A DNA stretch of 29,445 nt from Sperchopsis tessellata (lineage: Eukaryota; Arthropoda; Insecta; Coleoptera; Hydrophilidae). Below the pieces are notes generated by a model. The model was given only the letters and a program-made list of their open reading frames with translations. It searched no databases and had not been told where the DNA came from. The stretch covers positions 1 to 29,445 of the forward strand of contig JAWQRN010000447.1 of NCBI GenBank assembly GCA_033557685.1, in the 5' to 3' direction. Positions 1-13,300 of this stretch are shown one piece after another. The translations under genes and the position numbers were made by a program. The stretch's first letter is position 1, and every line of letters starts with the position of its first letter.

Positions 1-440
1 CCTTGCAACAGTGGACGAAACGTCGGCACTTGTCAGAGCCTCTACACGGTTTCCACCTGGAAACAACATTCATACAGTCAATCAACGATTTTTCATTTCT
101 GCTCATTTCTTCTCTAGAGTATTTGTGAATTTCTTTGTGAGCATAGAGTGTATTTAAAATTCTAAAATCATTTATGATGCAAAAGTGTATGAGTCTATTC
201 GCGTTATTATTTTTGGTTGGTTCTCCATGCATCCCCATTATGTTTTCCAGAGCCCTGTTTCTTTTTCCCACTGCATTAATGTCACCCATCAAGTATATAC
301 ATTCTTCTAAACTGTCGTATTCCAACTGTAACCTCTCCCAGAATTCATCTTTGTTCGCTTTGTTTTCATCTTCACTTAGTCCATATATTACCATTATACT
401 TGCAGTCTATCCGTTCGTGTCATCCAATTTATATATATGT
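1..440 (-). mobile_element. LINE endonuclease fragment
   Basis: The minus-strand translation contains VYGLSEDENKANKDEF, then YLMGDINA.VGKRN, HGEPTKNNNANRLIHFC and RILNTLYAHKEIHKYS. This is the order of the APE-type endonuclease in RTE-like LINEs, of the kind often annotated as craniofacial development protein 2-like. The plus-strand frame at 174-446 is only its shadow. No RT follows in this window. Confidence 0.75.
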
Positions 441-446
441 ACGTAA

Positions 447-1176
447 AAATATTAAATACAAAAAAAAATTTATTTAATATTAAAACTGGATTTAATAGAT
501 GTACGTCTACTATCGATTCCCCTCAATTGTACTCACAGCTTGCACCTTAAAAAGGAACAAGCCAATTTGTGCATAAAACAATTTTCTCTAAATATTTGAC
601 TTCCTTAATTATTTTAGACCAAAATAGTAAATCGATTTGTTGACAACCAAAAAATATATCCAGTAAGCTATTCACTTTTTCCATCGATGAATCCAGTTTA
701 AAAAAAATGAGGAGTAAAAGCAATTATTATTTTTCACTAAAAATTAATTGTTTTATACATTAGATGCCATTTACAGAAAAGAATGTGATGCTTATTATAG
801 TGTGACCACTTTGTGAGCACAGGGTTAGTCAGGCTAGACAGAGGTTGGATGAAAACATTTCAAGGTGGTACTATGGATACACTTAGCGATGCAAGTTTTC
901 CAAGTAATTTTAATCATCCAGACAGATAGTTTGCAGACTAAAATTCATAATTTTCTAGCTTTATTGTTCGAAGACCGATGTTTGCACTAGCGTGCTTAAG
1001 ACAAGCTGAGTTACTAATCAAAAATGTTACTGCGCATCCAAACCCAATACCAACAAAAAGTGGGTGAACTGTAAGAAGCGTTATTCTGGAAATAATCATT
1101 CACCTATTACAGTATGTAAGTTTTCTCTATCAGAACTACACCCATATTGCTCAGACAATTAAATTAAAATAAATAA
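447..1176. other. Downstream of CFAP263 copy 1; unassigned, with a coding-like relic
   Basis: AT-rich sequence. Near 834-1070 on the plus strand a broken reading frame can be followed through three frame changes (LDRGWMKTFQGG, KIHNFLALLFEDRCLH, ACLRQAELLIKN). I cannot name the family. The rest shows nothing recognisable. Confidence 0.35.
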
Positions 1177-1333
1177 TTATGGTTTAGGTTTCATATATTC
1201 ATCAAAATTAATTAGTATTAAATTTTCATCTGGTTCGGAGTCTTTCCCATGCTCTTGGCTAAGAGTAAGCAGCGTTTCACCATGTGATTTGACAAAAAGA
1301 TCCGTTTCAGACAATTCTTCTCGTAATCGTAAT
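1177..1333 (-). CDS. CFAP263: CFAP263 copy 1, last exon and stop
   Basis: The acceptor TTTTTTAG follows a 60-bp intron. The exon holds 51 codons and a TAA stop at 1177-1179. The tail is acidic (EHGKDSEPDEN) and ends YMKPKP. It has no clear similarity to the tail of copy 2, so the C-termini of the two proteins have diverged. No canonical AATAAA was seen close downstream. Confidence 0.8.
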
Positions 1334-4300
1334 CTAAAAAATTGAAATATAAAAAAAATATTTTATAAAAGATATTTTTATTTAGGTACTTACTTTTTTA
1401 TAGCAAATTTTGCATAGTGTGCACCAATCAAGCTCTGTAGCTTAACTTTTTTGATACTCAAAGCAATCTAACAAAAAAATATAGATATTAAAACGTGCTT
1501 AAAACCATGCTTTAGATTTAAAAGTTATGCCTTTAATATAATATTATCAGATTTGAAATTCGATCAAGGCTTTTGAGGTATGATCCTATGCAAGACAAAT
1601 ATCAAATCCCTCACGAAATAATGCTAGTGCCCTATGTCAGAGATGAGAAACTAGCAGCCCGGGGTTCTTTATTGCGACTCGCAGTGGTCCACTTTGATCA
1701 GCAAATGTAAAAGTTACCAGAAAATAAACTGAGTTAAATTATAAAATTCATTACTTATCTCTATTAATACTAATAGATATGTACTCCGACTTGTATTCCT
1801 CAAAACGATGCGCTACTGCACTTTTTATTAGGTAGTTGTCATAGCATTCGCATCAGGTGACACTTTTTTGTCGTACCTACTCCAACTACGAATGTTTGGC
1901 TTGTATGAAGCAAAGAACTCTATCTTATTACATTGCGGTACCCAATATACTGAGCAGGCAATTGTTTCTCGAATGCTTTCTTGTGGCACATGCGAAACAA
2001 AAATAACGGGTATTACAGTAATTTAATTGTTATTTTTTTATTTCTTTATTTAACGTCAACCTATTTCCGCTGCTATGGCCTATCACCAACACCAAGGATT
2101 AGGCTCCCTCACCTGGGAATTTTTCCGCATCCAGTGTTCCAACTGGAATTGTGTTCTTTTACGTGCACGAGAACTACAAAGACTTTACCCTAATCTAATT
2201 TTTATTATTTGGATTCTTCTTAATTCAAAATTGTATTTTTTGTAGCCTATTAAATAAAATGAGCTCAACATCTAAAAACAGAAAAATTACGGATGAACAT
2301 CGTCAGTTCAATGAAAAATGGATTATTTTTATACGTCTGTAAGGGACAACTCAGTTTGTTAAATATGTTCAGAAAAAGTATTTTACATTTTAAAGGAATA
2401 TAATGTTAAAAGACATTTTGAAACTAAGCATTCTTCGAAATTTAGCGAACTACAAAGACAGCTACGGAAAGATAAAGTTAATCAATTACAAAAAAATCAC
2501 AAACAACAAAATATTGTTACGAAACTACTGCAGAGTAACTGCGCTACTTGTTAATAGTATCATACTGATTTGCAACATACGAGACTAAAAATTTATGTAT
2601 TCGATATCCCGAATAGCCGAGAGTGTTCTTTCGCCTTCAATGTAAAAACATTACAATATATTTAGAGCTCATACAACATCTGATTCGGCTGTTCTTGCAT
2701 ATTATATTATTAGCCAAATTTTAGCAAATAAATTATTAAACCTTTTTCTATCTTCAGGTTTTCCGGGAGATTACCGTGTGTTGGCTTTTGTGTTTGCCGA
2801 TGTTTCGTCCGACGTTGCAGGGGACATTATTATTAAAAGTGCTAGTTGTAGGTGCTGACCAGCTCTAAAAAGTGCCAATAATAGAATAACATGTAGCTCT
2901 CACAAGTGCTAGTAAACCTGAAGATATTCACTGTGGCCGTGGAAGTCTACGTACTCAATTAAACCTTTTTCCATTGGAGAAATCATAAAAGAATGTTTAG
3001 CAGCAGTTACAGAAATTGCTTTTCTAGACAAAAAAGATATTATTTCAAAAATGCATTGAGATTTACAATTGCAAGAAGAATTGATGGTATATCAGAAAAC
3101 ATTACAAACTCTTTGAAGAAACGAATTTCTAAATTTGAGTGGGTTTCGACGAATTAAAAACAATATTAAGAAAATTACTAATTCCATTAGAAAATATTGT
3201 TGGGATATCATCGCCTAGCATAGATTTAGGAGTGTGGAGACGACTATCGAAGGATGTAAAAGAAATTTATTTTACGAATGTTAATGATATATTTTGTATA
3301 CTTTAAAAATTAAAATAAACCTATATAATTAAAGAAAGACTTTGTCATAAATATGCCAAACTAAAAAGTAAATATGTGGTCCACACCGAGTATTTGATAA
3401 CCACCTAGAAAGATAAATATCGTCCTCCATTTACAAAGTAGTTAAATTTACTGAATCTACTTGTGGGTAAGTATCTAGAGTTTGTTGGGTAAAAGGTGAT
3501 GCATTGTGGAATGATGAATGTTTGGTTGAAGGAATACGTTCTTGATAGGATCGAGATGTGTGTATTATTGAATCGGATTCGAAATTGGTTATTCGAATAG
3601 ATCGAATAGTTTACTGTTGCAAGAGCTAAATGTTTAAATTTTTTCAAAGGACCTTTTGAACGCCTCGTTTTCGGACGGACATAAATTGTTTAGAGAAGTG
3701 AATGTGTATTTAAAGCTCGTTCTTTTAGAAAATTTAGCAATACATGTATCTAATATAACAAAATCACAAAGAGGTAATAAATATGCTTTAGCATTAGTAC
3801 AATAGTTCTATCAAATTACTACTTTCATAGATACCTTGTGGTTGTTCTTGGCTGCTTCCGTCTTTGAACGCGATTCAAGTATAGGAATATAGGATATGGA
3901 TGTAGAATATAGAGGAAGAGGATACGTAATCAGAACATGTACATGAAACAAAGCACAAAAGACACACTGTGTATATACATAACTAGCACAGCCACGTGGT
4001 CGACTGGTGTATAACCAAAATCGGCGTTACTATGGTTGTCTGTTAAGTTAAGACTTTCAATGGCATCTACCCTTTGTCGTCATATAGAAAACGTTGCGGT
4101 AAACTATAGAGTTGTTCAGATAGAAACTGAATTACACTCTTTGATTAAATGCCGTTTCAAGACTCACTGAACGCTGGAGATAGACTCAATTGCACGCTGG
4201 AGATCGACAGACTGAAATGGATCAAGCCGGAAGCTAAATTGCCACCATTTTTGAAGATCTAGCAAATGGCTTGGAATAGGTGGGGATGATGACGTATGTA

Positions 4301-7300
4301 ATACTGAAAGTATCACTTTAGGGGTATTTTTCACTAGAGACGCCTGAACAATGTAGATTAAGAAAGCTGTGAACAATAAAAGTGATAGGTAAAAAAATTA
4401 TTGCTGGGAATAATCAAAAGGATGTTGACTTCACCAGACCATAATCATATAGGGATTGGGAAAAAGTGGGGATGTACCCTAGGGCAGCGCAGTTCTATTC
4501 AGATGGTTGATAACAGGAGGAAAGTAGTGAGTCAGATGGGTCTACCTACTCTTGTTTAACAAACTTACTGTTAGAATATTCATTTTTCTGTTCCAGACCT
4601 TCAAAGACTTTTTCAAAGAAAATAATTCTGACAAAAGATTGATGTAATCTATTACATCCGGCACCTGGAAAACACAAATGAATCAATGTACTTAAATTAT
4701 ATTAAATTTATAATTTATTTAATATTAATTCTTAAGCTTTAAAAAATTACTTGCAGAGCATACTATATATTTCAATTAAGTCATGTCATGTTCTGCGTGA
4801 GGATAAAAAATCAGGTATGTTATAACGCAACATAACATAACAACACTTTTGTTTCAAAACTAACAATAACATATCTATGTAATAAATAAGTAAGTATCTT
4901 TATAAAATATATAAATATATTACGTCAGTAAAATAGCAAAGAGCAACAAAATGTGCACACAAAAATACGAACTAAAATTGGTATTGCATAAATTCATCAC
5001 TAGAATGAAATGCCTCCCTTAGCAGAATGCTTGTGTTCTTTCTCACCATCCTTACATCTTGATTTCTCATTTTTTGAGGTAACTTTATTATTATTGTACA
5101 ACACTAATATGACTGTTTTGGGAAAGGATGTGTTCAATCAGAATGATGGCACAACCAAATTTTCTCTATTTCTAGTGCCGTAATCATACTGCTCACCAAC
5201 TGTCTCCCTTGCTCTAACTTTCAACTCTTGCAGTTTTCCCAGAATATTACTTGCGGATAGTGTTAGTATTCCATGTTGTCCAAGAAATGGCTTAAAATCC
5301 ATATCAGGTTCATCACCTCCGATAACTCAAACTGCCCTCATTTACATCAGAAAGATCTTTTTTGAATACAATTAGCGGCAAAAGGCAAAATACGTTCGTC
5401 TCACAGCTTTGTCATCTATTATGTGTCTCATTTGTCTTATAGTAAAAATTGCGGACGACCCATCTTCTGGCATGGAGGTGGGGTCTTATGAAGTAACCCT
5501 TGCCTACAACTGCAAACAGATTTGGCCATATCGTCTAGTAAAAAAAAAAAACAGAAGTAGGACCCATCTAGAAATGTTGTGTGTGTAGTAACTCTCACGA
5601 ACATACATGCAGTGGAGAAGCGATGGAATTAAATAAAAACACAAGAAGTTTAAGACGTTTATTGAACCAAACATACAACCTTAACTGTATGTCAATTCAT
5701 CAGGTGAAACCTCAATACCAAACAATGCTATTGATAAATACACAGCATAGAATTATACAAACAACAATGTTAAAGTCTACCACAGTGATTACATGTCTAT
5801 AAATATAACAGAGATTTATACCCTGTTATTAATATGGTTTTGAGTTATGAGAAGACTCCTTCCATATATAATGAACCTGATGGAAAATACGCTCATCGTA
5901 ATAAGCTTTGCTCTTGGTACCGGTCCGCTTTGCAGTCCCGGGAGCTGCTCCAAAACAACTTTACAAATTTAATATTATTTTTTGATGAAATATGTGAATC
6001 ATCCGCAATTTCATTTTGCTTAAAAATGTCTATATTTCATGTTTTTCTATAGAAAAATGTGATTTTCGAGTTCCTTATTCTGTGCAACACCCACCAACAA
6101 AGAATTTTTGTGTTAAGAAACAATGTATTTTGTTAAAAAAGGTCAATTTATTTCAGAAATTCAGACATTCATCAACATTAATGCCTATAAATTCACTCAA
6201 TACTGACACAGGGCAAAATGTCATTGCCTGTGGTAACATCTTGTTATATCTACCTTATAAGTATTGACTAAATCCCTCAATTGATCTAAAGCTACTCTTT
6301 CCTCAACCATTTGTTTGTCCGCTGTTTCATATTCTAAATCCAAAGCTGCCATTTTTTTCTGCATGTTTGTAATTTTCTTCTTTATTCCATTTAATTCATC
6401 AATTTGAGATTGAAGAAAATTTCTATGTGTGGTCAACACTAAATTTGCATTACCTGTAATACAGATAAATAAGAGCGATCTTAAGAACACAAATTATATT
6501 GTCATATTTTCTTATATGTATTTAATATGTATTATGCGGTAGAGTTGAAGAATATTATATATGAAAATGGACTAAGGCAATGTGTTATACAGCGAACACT
6601 TATTACAAAGGACAGTAAAACAATTATCTATTTACTTATGACAAATGTACCCAAAATTGAATGTAACAATGTTTGCAATCCAAAAATAACTGATCACGTG
6701 ATAATCAATGTCAAAATCAATGAAGTAGAACACAATTCGAAACGGGAGAATAAATTGAATATTAGACATTAGAAAAACTACAACAAAGTAGATTTTTAAA
6801 ATATATTATGGCAGTCGGGTTGAAAGCCAATTGTTGCATTGTGAATATTTTAGCTGAACAATTAGAAAAGGATATTTATAGTGCCCTGGATACTATGTGT
6901 CCATTAAAAGAGATGTTGGTTCCTGTGTGTTATAAACATAATAAATGGATTATTTGAAATAATAGATACGAGAGATAATAAAGCAATAATTACTATGAAA
7001 CAGATTGGAATAATTATAACAAATTAAGGAACATAATAACAAAATGCATAAGAATACAAAAGAAAATTGATGAAAAAAAAGTAAAAGTATACAAATGTGG
7101 AAAACAGTGAAGCAATTCATTACCCTAAATAAAAGGCAGCTTGATTGGATTAGATATAGGGATGAGGATGATACTGTAGCCAAAGTATTTAATAGCTAAT
7201 TTTTAGAAAGGATTAATGACATAGTGACAAATATACCGAAACACTTGATAAGTTACCAAGAAAATTCTAGTAGTGAAGAAAACTATAAAATAATAATATT

Positions 7301-10300
7301 AAAAAAAACTTGAAATGCACAATTTAAAGAACATCTTTAAGAAAGTACAAAATAAAATCAACGTTGCAGATGGAATATCTTTATAAGTTATAAAAATTAT
7401 AGGAAATCGGTTTAAAGACATTATAAATATATCTTTGGAAACAAGACAGTTCACAGAAATATGGAAAACATCAGTAGTAATACCAGTTACAAAAGTAACA
7501 AACCCTAAAAAAGTAAAGTGACTATAGACCAATAAATACATTGTCAACATACGAGAAAGTATTGGAAATTACTGTGAAGAAATAAATTCTTGCATATTTT
7601 AATGAAAATGATATTTTAGTACAAAACCAATCAGGTTTTTGTGATAAACATTCATATAAAACAGAAGATTATACGTGATTGGTTAAAATGAATGGATAAA
7701 AACAAAATAATAATTGCAGTTTTTATTGACTTCAAAAAAGCATTTGAGACGGTTGACCATGAAGTATTATTGTGGAAGTTAAAACTAGCATAAATAGGCG
7801 GAAAGATATTAAGCTGTTTTAAAAGTTATCTTACTGAAAGAATTCAGACAACTAAATATGGTAATGAAATATCAAATGAATTGCAAATGATATATGGTGT
7901 GCCTCAAGGATCTGTGTTGGGACCGTTATTGTTTATATTTTATATAAATGATATTGTAAAATGTGTTAAGGAATGCAAAATATACCTGTTTGCAGATGAT
8001 AACATGATTTATGTAGAAAGAGAAGATGTCAATGAACTATTAGAATGATAAATAAAGAACTTGGTACATTAATGGCTGTATGATAATAACCTATCTGTTA
8101 ATGTCGAAGAAATAAAATATATGATTACCAGAAAAGACTCGCAAAAATTTGCAAATTGAAAAGACGTAGTAAAGATAAATAATAAAAGTGTGTAAAAAGT
8201 GAATGAAATTAAATACCTGGAAGTAAAATTAAAAAGTACTTAACATTTAAGAGTCATTTAAAATATGTGAAACATAAACTTAACATAAAGGTAAATTACC
8301 TTAAAAAATGTGGACAATATTTGAGTGTCTATAGCAAAACATTGCTATATAAAACTACGGTGAACCCTCACTTGGAGTACTGTTCAAAAGTATTGTATAA
8401 TCTGGATCAATATGAAATTAACCAATTACTATTGATCCCAAATAGAGCAATGAGAAATATAGTAAAGTGCAATAGGTATACACCGATAAATGATATGTTA
8501 GCCGTTCTTAAGCTGCTAATCATTAAAGAAAAAATAGAAACAAGAGTTCTTGAATTTATTAATAAAATAACAGCAAAAAATGTTTCCTAAATGCTGACAT
8601 GATAGTGTTTATCAACATAGATAAGGGGACTAAAAGAGTACAACAAGTTACCTTGTGATATTAAGGACTGCAAAACTTTTAGTGAGTTTAGAAGAAAAGT
8701 GGCAATTTATATGAGACTGAGACAGATCAGTGAATAGTAGATTTATAGTAGAGTTAGGAGCATTAAATGTAAATGTATTTCTAAAGAAACAAATTGCTAA
8801 TAAATGTTATATTATTATTATTATTATTATCTTACCACACATTCTTTTTAACTCTATGAGATGATTGTTCTTTTGTTCTATTTTCTTAAAGAGTCTATGA
8901 TTTTCTATGGCTAGTTTTTCAAAATCCACTATATGTACATTTTTTCCTAACTCTTCTTTTTGAATTAACAGGTTACAAAGTTTAGCTAGTTTTATTTTTG
9001 AAGTCGAAAAACGAAGCCTCATTTTATCAATTGCAAATTGCGCAGCTTTTATCCAATCGTTCATGTACCTTGATAACAGATGTTTATAAATATTTTTATA
9101 TATTTATTACTACTATACACCTGTGTATTAAACATAAGAGTCACATGAAGATCTTAGAGACAGATAGATCTGTGGAGTTGGATAAATTGTAACAAAACAA
9201 AGATTTTTGGTGATCAAAAATAATTTCGATGTAAAATATTTTTAAATAAATAAATAAATAATTATTTATTGACTCCATAAATATATATTAGCATAAAAAT
9301 ATCTAAATAAAAACATATTCAAATGTTTATCGGTCAATAGGGGAGAGTGTAGACTAACCAAAATGATTTAATCCTCTGTGCTTCCATTCACCCTTTGAGA
9401 ACAAGATTTCTACCACTGGTGCAACCAAAAGGTAAAAATATGCACTCATATACACATACACCTGCTCACACACACCCACACAAAAATTTGTAAAATAAAA
9501 TAAACCAAAAAACGAAAAAACTGTCAGCTGATGGTTGACACATATTTGGAATTATAATATTGGAGAGAGAGAATTTGAGAAAAGATAGGAATTCAAAAAT
9601 AATAATTCAATCAGCAAACATAACTTCTCAGTTGTAAAATAACGTTCTTAAATGTCTTTTGAACACCGACTTAGGTTTCGATCTAATAAGTAACGGTATA
9701 CTATTTAAATAATGAGCAATACTGTTCGAAAATGATCTTATATATGCAGCCTGTAAAATCTCTCAAGTACAGCAATCCAAGAAAGGATGTCAAACGCCAT
9801 CCATCAACATCAGCCTATTTAATCTTTGCAAACGAGTGAAGTAAATCAGGAGACTGCACTGTTTGTAGTAATCGCAAGATAGAAGGAGGGAAGAAATCAC
9901 ATCGAGAACATATACAAACAAAAAAAACCGGGTAATACAATAATTTTTAAATAAGACTGACAGCAGCAATACAACTTTTTTTTTAATTACTGGAGAAACG
10001 TATCAATCCAGAAGAATGGCCGACTATGATGAAATTAATTAAGAAATAAAAATTATATTTTATAATACTGTTATTATTTATAAATATATATTTTAAATTC
10101 AATTTAAATACGATTTCACATTTTCGCCACAATTGGTGTAGAACTTGTTGCAAAAAATAAAATGTGACCTACAGAGAATTTTAGCGGGAATAAAATATGT
10201 CCGTAATGGATTAAACAACAGTTTTCACAAAGATTTCATGATTTTAAAAGAACTGAAAAATTACTAAAACTTATTAATTATCCGGAATTATTCGATAAGC

Positions 10301-13300
10301 AGAATTTCGACAATATCCTCCATCATGAGCAATGGCTCAACAACCCTTTAAGGGTCTTGGCCTTCCCAAGAAGCTTTCTCCATCCTTCCCTGTTGCGCAC
10401 TATAGCCCTCCATTGTCTTGCGTTCAGGGCTCTTAGGTCTTCTTCGACTTGGTCTAGATCTCTTGTCTTGGGTCTTCCAATTGTTCTTCTTCCCACCGGT
10501 TTTTGCTTGCAGATTTTCTTTGCTGGCACCATTTTGCTCATTCTTTTGATATGACCTATCCATCTTAATCGCCCTATTTTAATTGTTCTTACTACATTTG
10601 GCTGCTTATACAGAATATATAGCTCATAGCTGTACCACCGTCTCCATTCTCCTTTCTCACACATTCCTTAGCTCTCTGCGTTCGAAGCATCCCAGCATCC
10701 TTTCTTCTTTTTTTAGAGTCCAGGTCTCTGACCCGTACATCAGATCAGGTCTTATAAGGGTTTTATAAACTGTACATTTTGTTTGTATAGAGATGTTATC
10801 TGATTTTAGGTGACGCGATAAACCATAATACGCCCTATTAGCTAGGTATATTCTCCGTTTTACTTCGGTATTGACATTATTTGTTATAGTTATCTTGGAA
10901 CCCAAGTAGATAAACTCCGATACGCTCTCGATGTCATGGAAGTCTATCGTGATGTCATGTATTGGTACTGCACTGCCGCGGGTAGATACGTACTTGTATT
11001 TTGTTTTATCAGTATTTATTTCGAGTCCCATGTATTTTCCTGTAATTTCAATTGCAATAAATACCTCACTCATACTCCTCCGTGACACTGCTATAAAATC
11101 CATTTATTGAGGATCGTACGTGACGTATTTACCCCCGAATCCCTAATCACTTTTCCTAGTGCTATATTGAAAAGAATGCACGATAAGGCGACTCCTTGTC
11201 GCAATCCTTAGTGTGTCATAAAAGGGCGTGATACATTACTTTGTATCCTAACCCTAGATTCCACGCCTGCTAATGTTGTTTCCACCATGGCTACTAAATG
11301 CTTTGGTACACCGAATTCAATCATGGCAGCAAACAGTGCTTTTCTGTTTATACTGTCATAAGCGCTTCTATAGTCTATTTTTTCAATATTATATTCACGC
11401 GTTTCTTGACTAAATCCACACTGATAGCCTACAATTTCTCTTTCTTCATATGGTTTAATTCGGTCGTATAACACATTAGCAAGAACCTTGTATGCAATGT
11501 TTAGTAGGGTTGTACCCCTATAATTATCACAGATTAGTTGGTGACCTATTTTTACGCAACTAAGATGCCCACATTCCATTCTATGGACATTGACTTTTGT
11601 TTCCAGAACTCTGCGATTTGCTTTTGTCGGAACCTGGAAACTTATTGTTTTTTAATCTGCTTATAGCATTTTCAACCTCCTTCTGGCTGGGTGTATTGCA
11701 ATGACCTCCTTAATTGGATGTAATTAGAAAATTTAGAAATGCTGTGGAGTGTTGAGCACATCCTAAATATTGGAGAATTAATCAGGACGTTAGTTCGGGC
11801 ATGGGGGAGGTAAAACAAGTGTTTCTACCTAACAGAAGTAGTGGGTACATGGATGTTAATATATGCTTGTGTAGGAGGGTCATCGATTAAGTTGTGGAGA
11901 AGTTTTAAAGAGGTCATATGGAGAGTTTCTAGGAGTATTTCATTGGAATATCCTTGCTCTGGGTATATGTGGAATGTGCGAAAGAATTGATACTTGAAGA
12001 ATTTTTTTTGAATTCTTTCAATAAGCAGGTCGTAATTCATGTAGAAGGGGTTCCAGATTGTGCAGCAGTATTCCAACTTGGAACGTACAAATGCACAGTA
12101 CAAAATCTTAAATGAGTCGGGATCAGAAAATCTGTTCGACATTCTTATGACGAAGCCACGCATTTGATAGGCAGAAGAAGTGATATCACAAATATGGTAG
12201 TTGAAGGGAAGCTAGTTGGGAATCGGATATTTTACAAGAAAAGATAGTGGGGGTTTGTTTTCTGGTATAAGTCATCGTTTTGCACTTGTTAATGTTCAAG
12301 TACAGTTTATTGGAGTCACACCAGTTGTCGAGTCTGTATATATAGCATATAGTTTGAGGTCATCGGCAAATAGTAGCTTGTGGTTATGGAGGGAGCTAGG
12401 AATATTATTTATGAATAACAAGAACAACAGTGAGCCTAAGATAGATCCCTGAGGAACACCAGAAGAAGCAATAAATATTTCAGAAGAGTAGCCAAGGTGA
12501 TGTACAAATAACCTACGGTCCGAAAGGTACAAGAAGAAGAATTTTTTGAATGGGTCAGAAAAACCAAAAGCTTGTAGTTTCATGATGATAATCTTATGAT
12601 CAATGCCATCGAATGCTTTGGCAAAGTCAGTATATATAATGTTTTCTTGGCTCTGATTGTCAATTGTTGATGAGACGAACTGTGTGAAGGAGCACAGATT
12701 TGATGAAGTTGACCGTCGTTGCATGAACCCATGTTGATGTATGGAGATATAGCTTTTGCAGTGAGCATATATAGATTCATACAGTGATGATTCGAAGGCT
12801 TTGATAAAGTTTGAAAGGATGGCTATCGGTCTGCAGTTTTTGACATCTGAGCGATTATCTTATTTGAAAATAGGGATTATGCGGGAAAGTTTCCAAACAT
12901 CAGAAAAAGTATTTGTTTTGTGGGATTTTTATATTTTTATTTTATTAAAACTTCAGCTAATTTTATTATATGTCCTTTTCTATACCCTGAACATAGGTAC
13001 TGGCCCGGAGAAAAAATTGTACTATATTTTATCTAGTTCTGGCACATCAATCAAATTCTATTTGCCGACTTAGAGGATCATCAACCATTCAAATAGAACC
13101 ACACTATCTTAGCATGCATTCCCCACCCCAGCCATGCCTATATAAGTGCTTTCCACCTAGAATCACCTTTAGTATCAGGTTGATTTGTTTTTTACTTACT
13201 TAATATATTTTTCGGCAGGTACTCGTTGTGTTATAGGATCGGTTCCTTCGATTACCACAACTTGTTCAAACATTTGCCTTGTGTCGGATACTTCACTTCG

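Noticed and set aside
174..446. 90-codon plus-strand frame with a possible signal peptide
   Set aside because: The reverse strand reads as a LINE endonuclease domain, which explains the frame.
5581..6772. Chain of short plus-strand frames as a possible novel gene
   Set aside because: No shared splice structure. Part lies antisense to CFAP263 exon 6 and the last one is LINE endonuclease remnant.
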